Of a stretch of DNA of 64,000 nt, positions 26,413 through 35,107 are shown one piece after another. The first letter of the stretch is position 1. Every line of letters starts with the position of its first letter. The stretch spans positions 2,342,486-2,406,485 of the forward strand of contig NZ_JH993797.1 of the NCBI RefSeq assembly GCF_000316115.1, in the 5' to 3' direction. The position numbers were made by a program, and so were the translations under genes. The notes beneath the pieces were generated by a model. The model searched no databases and had not been told where the DNA came from. It saw only the letters and a list, made by a program, of their open reading frames with translations. The stretch is from Leptolyngbya sp. PCC 7375. GTDB lineage: Bacteria; Cyanobacteriota; Cyanobacteriia; Phormidesmidales; Phormidesmidaceae.

Positions 26413-28161
26413 TCAAAACGGCGTGTATTGCACTGAGAAATAAATCCCACTGTCCTGTAGTCCTTCATCGTCCGTATCCAAATCTACTAAGGGAATGCCC
26501 CAGTCTATGCGGGCCGACACGTTGTTGCTCTGTTGCCAGAGTAGGCCAAAACCAATACCTGCCAGCGTATCGGGTCCCGGTGAACTACCGTCATCATTCC
26601 AAACGGTGCCCACATCGACAAAGGGCGTCACTTGCAACAGGCCATCCAGCTCTGGCACCCTGGCGATGGGCCAGCGCAGCTCTGCCGATAACAGCGCCCC
26701 GTTATCCCGTCGCAAAGCATCTTGCCGATAGCCTCGTACGCTTTGACCACCGCCTAAACTGAACTCTTCCTGGGAGAGCAAATCGTCAGTGGTCACCTGA
26801 ATGTCACCCCGTAGAAAAAAGAGCTGATCTGGTTTGCCCAACAGTTTTACCCATTGCCCCTGGCCTCGCCAGGAAAAGAAACGGCTGTCAGGTGCATCAG
26901 TATTGATGTTGGCATCAAGTAAATCAACACCGACATTGAATTGAGATCGCAATGCCAGTACATGACTCTGACTACGCTGGGTCCATTCTTGAAAAAACCG
27001 CACAGTACTAATGCGAGTGCGACCATTATCATCGGCCCCCGGAGACAGGGGAAATGGCCCAATATCATCAATGCCTAAACGGGTCTGGCTGGTCTGGTGG
27101 GAGAGTGTGAGGCCCAAAGCCGCCGACTGGGTGGGGGTTTCAATCAAAGGGCGACGATAACCCAACTCATAATAGGCACTGTCAGAGGAAATATCGAGCA
27201 CTGAGAAGGCAGAATTGATCACCTGGCTATCGGCATACCCAGCGGCCAGTCGAACCGTATCATCATTGGGGCTAACCGGCAGAGTATAGCTAAAGTCCAC
27301 ACCATCACTGCCATCAGTGTGCTTATAGCCCAGAGTAATGCGATCGCCAATACCCAATACGTTGCCTTCGTCTACACCGACACTTACCTGAGTCCCCCCA
27401 ATATTGGGCGACCGGCTGTTGGCCAAGCCCGTATTAACCGCAAATGAATCAGCCTCAACAATATCGATAACCAGCAAACTAGTGCCCTGACTCACACCTG
27501 CCTGCAAATCAGCAGAAACTGTCTCAATTAATGGATCTAGCTGTAACCGCTGCAACCCCGCTAAAAGGTTATCAACGTTAAGCGGTGGCTGGGCCACCAA
27601 ACCTACACGGCTCCGCACATAGTCGGGCTGTAACCGCTGGGTGCCCCGAACAATAATTTCTTCTAACTCACCCTCAATCACTTGAACAATGACCGTATCA
27701 TCGACCAGGGTTTGGGGTGGAATAAACGCCCCTGACGTTAAATATCCTGCATCTAAATATCGATCAGTAATCGCCGAACGCAGTTGTAACAGTTCATTAA
27801 AACTAACCTGGCGACCACGATACTGGTCCAGCAGATCCGCAAAATCGTCTGCATCAAAAATCGTACTGCCAACAACTTCAATATCTGCCACATAGAAAGC
27901 AGCATCACCCTCACCTAGATCATCCTGCGGCGATAATGTATCTCCACCAGGCGATAGCAACTCATCGGGCGAAGGTAACGAAGGTGGCAAGGGTTCATCT
28001 GGCAACGGTATTTCGGGGGGGGTATCAGGAGGGAGCGGCGATACCTGGGCTATGAGAGCGCCTGAAGGCCTTTGGCCAATAGCCGAATACAAGAGTAAAC
28101 AGCCACATTGCCCTAAACCCAACAATACTTTAGCTAATAATTTGTCTCTCAATGCCATCAT
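26413..28161 (-). CDS. Two-partner secretion outer-membrane transporter (TpsB/FhaC/ShlB)
   Basis: This 582-residue exported protein has an N-terminal hydrophobic segment (about 10-38), a Pro-rich linker (41-80), POTRA domains (about 88-240, with FYVADIEVVGS and VIEGELEEIIVRG) and a 16-strand barrel. VRGYR at 475-479 is the conserved L6-loop motif. TpsB proteins translocate a TpsA partner across the outer membrane; the clear candidate is the exoprotein at 37709-40381, 9.5 kb upstream on the same strand. The rest of the co-directional block separates them. Confidence 0.93.
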   Translation of the reverse strand: MMALRDKLLAKVLLGLGQCGCLLLYSAIGQRPSGALIAQVSPLPPDTPPEIPLPDEPLPPSLPSPDELLSPGGDTLSPQDDLGEGDAAFYVADIEVVGSTIFDADDFADLLDQYRGRQVSFNELLQLRSAITDRYLDAGYLTSGAFIPPQTLVDDTVIVQVIEGELEEIIVRGTQRLQPDYVRSRVGLVAQPPLNVDNLLAGLQRLQLDPLIETVSADLQAGVSQGTSLLVIDIVEADSFAVNTGLANSRSPNIGGTQVSVGVDEGNVLGIGDRITLGYKHTDGSDGVDFSYTLPVSPNDDTVRLAAGYADSQVINSAFSVLDISSDSAYYELGYRRPLIETPTQSAALGLTLSHQTSQTRLGIDDIGPFPLSPGADDNGRTRISTVRFFQEWTQRSQSHVLALRSQFNVGVDLLDANINTDAPDSRFFSWRGQGQWVKLLGKPDQLFFLRGDIQVTTDDLLSQEEFSLGGGQSVRGYRQDALRRDNGALLSAELRWPIARVPELDGLLQVTPFVDVGTVWNDDGSSPGPDTLAGIGFGLLWQQSNNVSARIDWGIPLVDLDTDDEGLQDSGIYFSVQYTPF

Positions 28162-28355
28162 CCGATTGATATGCCATCCGGCAAAGTTAGAAACTATAAG
28201 CTGTCTCAGGGTGGCCCGTTCGTAGCATGATTTTCAACGTTTCAGCAGTATGAGCGTTTGATAACGGGGTCTAGAATAACAGAGAAACGATGTCAACGAA
28301 CCTATGCCAATGGCATCAATATCGCCTACCAACAACGTTAATCTGCTTTCATTAG

Positions 28356-29753
28356 CTAAATTATTCCAGATTGGAGCGGCAACATCAGGGTAAAACACGT
28401 TCCCTGTCCTAAAGTAGATGTCACATCAATAGAGCCACCGTGCTTATCAACTACAATTTGCCGCACGATAGCTAATCCCAAACCTGTCCCCCGACCAACC
28501 TCTTTGGTTGTAAATAAATGATCAAAAATGCGTGGTTTGATCGCCTCATCCATACCTGCGCCGTTATCTTCAATTTTTATCACAATATTATTATTATTTA
28601 CTGCCAAGCCAGTGCTGACAGTTATCAGATTTACTCGGGATTGACGCATGTCACAACTGGATGATTGATTAACATCATCCAACGTATCAATGGCATTGGC
28701 TAACAGATTCATAAACACCTGATTGAGTTGCCCCGCAAAACATTCAATTTCTGGAATATTCTGGTAATGTCTCTTAACTGCGATTTCTGGTCTAGTTTCA
28801 TTGGCCTTGAGGCGATGTCGCAGAATTAGCAATGTGCTATCAAGACCTTCATGGACATTAAACAATACCTTATGTTCTTTGTCTGCCCGTGAAAAAGTTC
28901 GAAGACTATCGCTAATATTATGAATACGCTCCATGCCAGTGAACCAGGAAGACAAAATCTTTGCTAAGTCCTGGCGTAAAAATTCCCATTCAATTGTTTC
29001 AATCTGCTCTTGAATGGCCTGCCCTGGCTCTGGAAATGTCTTTTGGTACGCTTCAACTAAAGCTAACAGATCTTGAATATACTCTTGGAGGGGTTCTAAA
29101 TTACCTTGCAAAAAACTAATAGGGTTATTGAGCTCATGGGCTACACCTGCCACCAAATTCCCCAATGCCGACATTTTTTCGCTTTGGACTAGCTGTAACT
29201 GAGCCTGCTGCAATTTTTCTAGGGAATCTGACAATTCAGCCGTACGTTGCTCAACCCTATGTTCAAGTTCTTGAGCTAATTGTTGCAGCCGAGATTCTGC
29301 CACAGTTTTGTCAGTAATCTCCTGGGTTAACAATTTATTCTTTTCTTCTAACTCTTGAGCCAGAAATTTCAAATGCAAATGAAGTTTGACGCGAGCGATG
29401 ACTTCTTTTTGCTGAAAAGGTTTAGTGATATAATCTACAGCCCCCATCTCTAACCCACGCACTTTATGGTCAGAATCCGAGAGGGCGGTCATAAAAATAA
29501 TGGGTATTGCTTTCGTTTTAGCGTTAGTCTTTAGCCGCTGACAGGTCTCAAAACCATCAATACCTGGCATCATCACATCCAGTAAAATGAGACTAGGCTG
29601 AGCATATTGAGCCTGTTCAATGGCAGATACTCCATCAGTCGCAACCAGCATCGTCCAATCATTACCTTTTAGCACATCGGACAGCATTTTTAAGTTTGTG
29701 GGCTTATCGTCCACAAGCAAGATCCGCACTGGTTTATCAAAGGAGACACTCAT
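28356..29753 (-). CDS. Response-regulator/histidine kinase (REC-HisKA-HATPase)
   Basis: The 465 residues carry an N-terminal receiver (phospho-acceptor Asp59 in LILLDVMMP, Lys111), a coiled-coil linker (about 128-190), a HisKA with [11 protein letters not shown] (His206), and a C-terminal HATPase domain ([25 protein letters not shown]). This is an input-by-phosphorelay kinase of the kind common in cyanobacteria. Its start overlaps the CHASE2 kinase stop by 4 nt (ATGA), so the two are translationally coupled, and the CHASE2 kinase is its likely donor. Confidence 0.94.
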   Translation of the reverse strand: MSVSFDKPVRILLVDDKPTNLKMLSDVLKGNDWTMLVATDGVSAIEQAQYAQPSLILLDVMMPGIDGFETCQRLKTNAKTKAIPIIFMTALSDSDHKVRGLEMGAVDYITKPFQQKEVIARVKLHLHLKFLAQELEEKNKLLTQEITDKTVAESRLQQLAQELEHRVEQRTAELSDSLEKLQQAQLQLVQSEKMSALGNLVAGVAHELNNPISFLQGNLEPLQEYIQDLLALVEAYQKTFPEPGQAIQEQIETIEWEFLRQDLAKILSSWFTGMERIHNISDSLRTFSRADKEHKVLFNVHEGLDSTLLILRHRLKANETRPEIAVKRHYQNIPEIECFAGQLNQVFMNLLANAIDTLDDVNQSSSCDMRQSRVNLITVSTGLAVNNNNIVIKIEDNGAGMDEAIKPRIFDHLFTTKEVGRGTGLGLAIVRQIVVDKHGGSIDVTSTLGQGTCFTLMLPLQSGII

Positions 29754-32551
29754 AAAAATCTTCTCGATGACACGTGAGCTTGCAATAGTTGTTTGATTTC
29801 TGAAATTTGAAAATTTTCAGCCAACTTTTGTAGGGTGTTAATTAACTGTTGTGATTGAGCGTCTGTCACCACCAGGGTCTTTAGCCTTTGTTCAATACCT
29901 TGAACGTTCCCCATCATCGCCCAGTCATAAAGCTCATCTAAAACAGCATCAGGAATTAAAACAGGTATATGGACACCTATGTCAGCAGGCTGACGTGTGT
30001 CAAGGGTAAGATTATTAAAATCGCTCTCATCATATATCCACTGTAGGTCGAGTAGCGTTTTTAGCGTTTCTGTTAAAGCATCTAAATCAATGGGTTTGGG
30101 TAAGAAAACATTAGCTCCAGCCGCTAAACTTCGTTGGCGGTCAGCTTCAAAAACACTAGCACTGATGACAATGGTAGGTATGGCATTGAGTTCTTGTGTC
30201 TGGCGTAACTGCTGAAGAAATTCAATGCCATCTAAATTTGGCATGATCAAGTCAGTAATAATCAGATCAGGGGGTTGCTGTTTGACAAACTCTAGGCCTG
30301 CGCGGCCATTATCAACACTATGGGCTTGGAATCCCATGTAATCGAGAAAATCTAACAACAGGTTAGCGTCTTCCGCACTGTCATCAACCACTAAAATACT
30401 AGGGACTTTCCCTTTAACGCCAACAATGGTTTGATTTGAAGCAATCGGGTGATTACCATCGCCATAGTCCAAGACAGGAATTTCCAAGTCCATCCAAAAT
30501 AGACTGCCTTCTCCTGGCGTACTGCGCACCTGAAGTTGGCTACCCATTAAATTGACAATTTGTTGACTGATCGCCAACCCTAAACCTGTGCCTTCTGACT
30601 TACGCTGGCTATTATCAACCTGTTCAAATGGTCTAAAAATCTGTTCCAATTGATCCGCAATGATGCCAATTCCCGTATCTTCAACCGATATGCGTAACCG
30701 ACAACTGTGAGGTAGCTGTGGTGAATGACCAGAATGGAGATTATCCAATTGTTCTACTCTGAAAGTAACGCTGCCTTGATCGGTAAATTTGATCGCATTG
30801 CCAATCAAATTGATCAAGACTTGGCGAAATCGTTTTTCATCAATCCGCACGATCTGAGGCAGGGGGTAATCAAGGTCAACGTTAAAAGCCAGCTGCTTGG
30901 CACTAGCCCGAATTTGACACATCTCAGCCACACCAGATAAAAGTGGTTCTAGATAAACATCTTTGGGAAACAGTTCAAGCTTACGTGCCTCAATTTTTGC
31001 AAGGTCCAAAATATCGTTAATCAAAGTAAGCAAATGATTGCCACATTGATGAATAACTGAAATTTTATTGTGTTCTTCGTTCGTTAACGTCCGTGAGTTT
31101 TGCAAAATTTGGGCATATCCCAAAATGCCATTAAGGGGAGTACGCAACTCATGGCTCATGTTGGCTAAAAACTCACTTTTTGCTTGATTAGCACTATCAG
31201 CAGCCTGTTTAGCTTGAGCCAGTTCTTGGGTGCGTTCCTTTACTCTTGTTTCCAGGGTGAGCGAATAATCCAAAAGCTGTTGGTTAGAAAATTCTAATTG
31301 TTGATTTGTGAGTTGTAACCGATGCTTTTTAAAGCGACTAGTCGTTGCGATCGCGCTACCCACCAAAGCAGCCATCGGTGATACCACAGGGACTACCCAT
31401 CCCAGCAAAAAGCTGACATAACTTCCCCCCAGCAACAACACAGTACCCATTGCCGTGACAATACTTGGCATTAAAAACCAGCGCTGCTGACGATTTTCTT
31501 GATGATTATAGGTTTCCAAAAACCAGTTGCCCACGGTTCCAAATAAGGACCATAGGATAATCCAGGCCCATTGATACTCCCATGTCCATCCCTTCAATAA
31601 AGGTCGCTGTCCCAGGGCAATGTTTAATAGATAACTGGTAATGTTGGCATGGACAAGCACACCAGCCATACGCCGATCCGTAGGCATGAAGCTATTACTG
31701 TAGGGAGTACCAAAAAAGTCCTTAGTACTGGCTGCCACTGAACCGATATAGACAATGCGATCGCGCATCAAATTCTCAGGAATATTACCAGCCAGCACAT
31801 CCATAATTGAAATTTGCTGATATCGTTGACTGGGGCCATGCCAACCCATCAAAATTTGATAGCCCCCCAGCTCACTATGGGTATAGCCTGCCGCCCGTCG
31901 CACCATCGGCAAAAAATCAGCCTGCCCTAACCGAAAGTGCTGTCGATCAGAATTTATAGCTTCAAGAAAAATATTATCCTTTTCTAAATAATTAAGGGCG
32001 GCTTGAGTACCCAACCCAGTTTTAATAACAGACGTTCGTTTATCTTCAGCAACGATTAAAATACGTCGAATTGTTTGATCTTTGTCTACCACAAAATCGG
32101 CAACAGCCACCTGGCCAGAGTCTGCCAAGATCGGTGGAGGGGCTACCTGCGTACCAAAAACCTTTTCAACACCGATGAGTTGAGGCGTTGTCTTAAAAAC
32201 ATCCAATAATTGTTGGTGCCCTGGCTCTTCCGGTAAATCTCGATAAAGATCTAACCCAATCACTCGAGGCTGCTGAGTTCGAATATTGTTCAACACCTGG
32301 GCCAAGGTTTCATCAGTAATCGGCCAGTGCCCCAACGCCTGGATATCTGGCTCATCTATGGTGACCACCACTACCCGCTCGTCAGTAGGCCCTAACCAAC
32401 GACGACGATAGAACTCATCGCGTATAGTCCATTCCAGCAAATTTAATAGACCAAACCCATTAGCAAACATCACAATAGCCGCCACGCTGGGTGCCACCAG
32501 CCAAATGGGCTTAGCTTGTTGAATAAATTGTCTCAGGGCAATTAAAAACAC
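29750..32551 (-). CDS. CHASE2-domain hybrid sensor histidine kinase
   Basis: The 933 residues run: an N-terminal TM helix, a periplasmic CHASE2 sensor (about 35-320, [10 protein letters not shown] ... [18 protein letters not shown] ... [12 protein letters not shown]), three TM helices (about 322-400), coiled coil (405-450), HisKA (His467 in [13 protein letters not shown]), HATPase (about 575-690; [15 protein letters not shown]), a receiver (Asp767 in ITDLIMP, Lys819) and a C-terminal helical region of about 110 residues. It starts with GTG 32551. CHASE2 is an extracytoplasmic sensor of unknown ligand. It couples with the 28356-29753 kinase. Confidence 0.95.
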   Translation of the reverse strand: MFLIALRQFIQQAKPIWLVAPSVAAIVMFANGFGLLNLLEWTIRDEFYRRRWLGPTDERVVVVTIDEPDIQALGHWPITDETLAQVLNNIRTQQPRVIGLDLYRDLPEEPGHQQLLDVFKTTPQLIGVEKVFGTQVAPPPILADSGQVAVADFVVDKDQTIRRILIVAEDKRTSVIKTGLGTQAALNYLEKDNIFLEAINSDRQHFRLGQADFLPMVRRAAGYTHSELGGYQILMGWHGPSQRYQQISIMDVLAGNIPENLMRDRIVYIGSVAASTKDFFGTPYSNSFMPTDRRMAGVLVHANITSYLLNIALGQRPLLKGWTWEYQWAWIILWSLFGTVGNWFLETYNHQENRQQRWFLMPSIVTAMGTVLLLGGSYVSFLLGWVVPVVSPMAALVGSAIATTSRFKKHRLQLTNQQLEFSNQQLLDYSLTLETRVKERTQELAQAKQAADSANQAKSEFLANMSHELRTPLNGILGYAQILQNSRTLTNEEHNKISVIHQCGNHLLTLINDILDLAKIEARKLELFPKDVYLEPLLSGVAEMCQIRASAKQLAFNVDLDYPLPQIVRIDEKRFRQVLINLIGNAIKFTDQGSVTFRVEQLDNLHSGHSPQLPHSCRLRISVEDTGIGIIADQLEQIFRPFEQVDNSQRKSEGTGLGLAISQQIVNLMGSQLQVRSTPGEGSLFWMDLEIPVLDYGDGNHPIASNQTIVGVKGKVPSILVVDDSAEDANLLLDFLDYMGFQAHSVDNGRAGLEFVKQQPPDLIITDLIMPNLDGIEFLQQLRQTQELNAIPTIVISASVFEADRQRSLAAGANVFLPKPIDLDALTETLKTLLDLQWIYDESDFNNLTLDTRQPADIGVHIPVLIPDAVLDELYDWAMMGNVQGIEQRLKTLVVTDAQSQQLINTLQKLAENFQISEIKQLLQAHVSSRRFL

Positions 32552-32705
32552 GTACTGATTAATCTATCTGTCAAAATTACACTCCATGCAGATGTTATGA
32601 AGTATTCAAGATTTTCTGTCTAAATCAGTCAATGATGATCGACACACACCATTCACCAGCACAGTTTAGACTTCATTTTTAACAGGTAATATACGCTGCG
32701 GGTAA

Positions 32706-33593
32706 TTAAAGAAAAGACTGCTCTAACAGTACATCTAAACCAACCGATCCAAGGAATTCAGTCCAGTTAGCAACCGTATCAGCCTGGGTTTGAGAGTTGA
32801 TTTGTAGCGCAGCCAGTTGCTCAGCAGCATCGTACCAAATACCAGCCTGGGCTAATGCCTTAGCTTTAGCTAAACCATCTTGCGTAGGACAATCTGCCTG
32901 AGCCAGCACCAAGGCCATATCAACTCGCTTAATCCAAGCTGTCACGTAGGGACTACCTGGATTAATATATTTGCCCGTTTGCAATGTGACATACCATTGA
33001 TAATATTCACCAATGGATAATTCTGGAGCCCCCTCTGGCAGAGTAATCCTTAAAATGCCATCAGCCTTATTCAGAGGAACAACCTGACGATAAATGACTG
33101 ATTGCGTCTCATCTTTAAGACTAAAAATTGCAGTATGAGCCTCAGTTTCAGGCAAATAAGCCATGATTGTAGGTCGCGCTGAAACAGTGAGGCCATAAAG
33201 AGTTGATGGGGTTACCGCCAACATAGCAGTCACATTGTTGTTATGGGCAAATTCATCTACTGCCCCAACATTTGGCAAGAATAGTGCAATATCTTCAGCA
33301 TCCCCTACTCTAGACGCGCCACTCGCAGCTTGGTCAGGGGCAGAATTTTCTGGCGGTGGAATAAAACCAATGCGCGTCGCACCGCCATCTGCACTTGCAG
33401 GTGCTGAATTATCTTGAGGCGGAATAAATCGAATACTACTACCGCGAGAGGCCCCCCCATCAGCTTGAGGGGGGGCGGTGTTATCACTTGGAGGAATAAA
33501 GGTCACGGCTAAGCCTGGCGATAGGGTGACTAGCCAGACACCTAGAACCGTCCCAGCAAATCTGACCAAACGTATCGACACGCCACACTTCAT
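32706..33593 (-). CDS. DUF928 domain-containing protein
   Basis: From ATG 33593 the protein has 295 residues; a signal peptide (about 1-29, SPGLAVTF) is followed by three imperfect copies of an FIPPxDNxAPxxADGGASR unit (about residues 30-95), then a DUF928 domain, with GLTVSARPTIMAYLPE, IGEYYQWYVTL and AKALAQAGIWYDA. DUF928 proteins are periplasmic, mostly cyanobacterial, and of unknown function. The GTG at 33608 adds five residues. The gene lies between the CHASE2 kinase and the IS insertion within the two-partner-secretion block. Confidence 0.85.
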   Translation of the reverse strand: MKCGVSIRLVRFAGTVLGVWLVTLSPGLAVTFIPPSDNTAPPQADGGASRGSSIRFIPPQDNSAPASADGGATRIGFIPPPENSAPDQAASGASRVGDAEDIALFLPNVGAVDEFAHNNNVTAMLAVTPSTLYGLTVSARPTIMAYLPETEAHTAIFSLKDETQSVIYRQVVPLNKADGILRITLPEGAPELSIGEYYQWYVTLQTGKYINPGSPYVTAWIKRVDMALVLAQADCPTQDGLAKAKALAQAGIWYDAAEQLAALQINSQTQADTVANWTEFLGSVGLDVLLEQSFL

Positions 33594-33608
33594 AGTCATC
33601 AGCCTCAC

Positions 33609-34027
33609 TCAACCCCCAGTAAGATTTCTGAAGTAATGATCCATAGGAACACAATCTTGCAGATGACCCCTTATGAAAGCACCAAAAGCATGACTGACCT
33701 TCGGCACACCGCATCAAAATTGAAGGCTGAAGGTTCCTTTCAAAAAATATGCATTGTATGAAAGCACCAAGACGTCAACTAGAGCTAGAGTAATTCTTTA
33801 ATAAACAGATTTCTAATGGAAATTGTAACTATTTAGCAACAATATCGCTGTCATCCATGACAAGTCTTTGTCAATTTTAATAAAAAAGGAACCACTTACC
33901 CTTATTTATTTCAGCACCTTACGGCGCAAAATAATAAAAAATAGGCTCAATAGCTGTTTTAGGGAGGTTGCTAAATTCAAGATGAGCAGAGTAGTGTCAT
34001 GGAATAAAGCCCCCGGTCAGCCTACCT
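33609..34027. other. Gap between DUF928 gene and the transposase
   Basis: This 419-bp AT-rich stretch separates the DUF928 gene from the transposase. It includes a 13-nt direct repeat ATGAAAGCACCAA at 33673 and 33758. A 77-codon minus-strand frame at 33484-33717 is an overlapping shadow of the DUF928 start. The IS left end should lie in the last 100 bp, but I could not find a terminal inverted repeat. Confidence 0.5.
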
Positions 34028-34956
34028 ATGCTAACGCTTTCCAAGTTAATCGATGAGGACAAATGCTACGAGACTATTCGCACGATGCGTTGGCCCGATG
34101 GTGTTTGCTGCACTGATTGTGGAGCGAAAAACATTACCAAACGAGGGAAGCATGCAACCTATTCAGCGCGGCAACGCTATATCTGTGGCGAGTGTGGTCG
34201 CCACTTTGATGACTTAACCGACACCATCTTTGCGGGTCGTCATCAACCGTTAAAAACCTGGATAGCATGCTTATATTTGATGGGTCTCAATGTCTCCAAT
34301 CAACAAATTGCCGACGAGTTGAGTCTGCACAAAGATGACGTGCATCAGATGACGAGTGAGTTACGCCAAGCGGTGGCCGACAAGCGCCCAGAAGTCCAGT
34401 TATCAGGGACGGTGGAGTTTGATGAAGTCTATGTGACAGCCGGTCATAAGGGGCAACCAGAGCAGGTTAAAAAAAAGGGCGCAAGGGACGCAGACGTAAA
34501 CTCAAAGGGCTTCGGGGGCGCGGTACGCTCGAAACGGAAAAACCGCCGATCTTCGGGATGATTCAGCGAGGTGGAGAAGTGGTGATTAAAATGCTGGCAA
34601 ATGTTCAACAACAAACCATCAAGCCCATCATTCAGTCCATGGTGAAACCGGGCACCCTCATCTATACCGACGAGTATGACATCTATGCTCGTTTAGAAAC
34701 TTGGGGCTATGCTCACAAGAGTGTTTGCCACAGTGCCGGAGAATATGCCCGAGATGACGATGGAGATGGCTTCTGTGAAGTCCATGTCAATACGATGGAA
34801 GGTTTCTGGTCATTGCTGCGGTCATGGTTGAGACCTCATCGAGGGATCTCACAAGAAAAATTACCGATCTATTTGGGGTTCTTTGAATTTGTGCATAATG
34901 CTAGAAAAAGAGGGAAAGCCTTGCTGGGTAGTCTATTGAGCACCTTGCTTGTCTAA
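34028..34956 (+). mobile_element. IS1595-type insertion sequence (transposase region)
   Basis: The two-frame transposase at 34028-34956 marks an insertion sequence opposite in direction to the flanking genes. It separates the CHAT gene from the DUF928 gene. Terminal inverted repeats and target duplication were not found, so the true ends (probably within about 34.0-35.1 kb) are not fixed. The insertion splits an otherwise co-directional block. Confidence 0.8.
34028..34956 (+). CDS. IS1595-family transposase in two overlapping frames
   Basis: The first frame (34028-34561, 177 aa) has a zinc ribbon with CCTDCG and YICGECGRHFDD, then DDE-type EFDEVYVTAG. The second frame (34558-34956, 132 aa) has LIYTDEYDIYARLE and HVNTMEGFWSLLRSWLRPH, the IS1595/ISXO2 core. 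Joined by a -1 shift at the A8 run (34469-34476), the product reads ...KKGRKGRRRKLKGLRGRGTL and on into PPIFGMIQRGG, which matches the family's single-frame architecture. Either programmed frameshifting or slippage makes full transposase, or the copy is a frameshifted remnant. Catalytic residues appear intact in both parts. Confidence 0.85.
34469..34476 (+). promoter_or_regulatory. A8 slippery run joining the transposase frames
   Basis: Eight adenines followed by GGGC sit just before the two frames diverge. A -1 shift here reconstructs a normal IS1595 transposase. A7-A9 runs are known sites of -1 ribosomal frameshifting and of RNA polymerase slippage in IS genes. They are also mutation-prone, so an assembly or single-base indel is the alternative. 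Confidence 0.6.
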
Positions 34957-35012
34957 CTCCCTGAAACGCCGATTGAGCCAAAAATAATCAGAAAGACCTT
35001 TGCCATGAGCTT

Positions 35013-35080
35013 TCCCCGTAAATCCACGGAAAGACTGTTGTGAGAAAGTATGGGCAGTTTTTCCGTAAATCCACGGAAGT
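35013..35080. repeat. Two copies of hairpin TTCCGTAAATCCACGGAA
   Basis: CCGTAAATCCACGGA occurs at 35016-35030 and again at 35063-35077, 47 bp apart, each able to fold a 5-6 bp stem with a 6-nt loop. They lie between the transposase stop and the stop of the CHAT gene (minus strand), so they could be terminator-like for the CHAT transcript or belong to the IS right end. Two copies are too few for a CRISPR. Confidence 0.6.
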
Positions 35081-35107
35081 TTCTTGTCTTCTTTTAACAG
35101 GCTCACC

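Noticed and set aside
33673-33770. 13-nt direct repeat ATGAAAGCACCAA considered as IS target duplication
   Set aside because: Both copies are on the same side of the transposase, so they do not flank the element.
35016-35077. Two identical hairpin repeats 47 bp apart, like a minimal CRISPR
   Set aside because: There are only two short copies (15-18 nt), and no cas genes are nearby.
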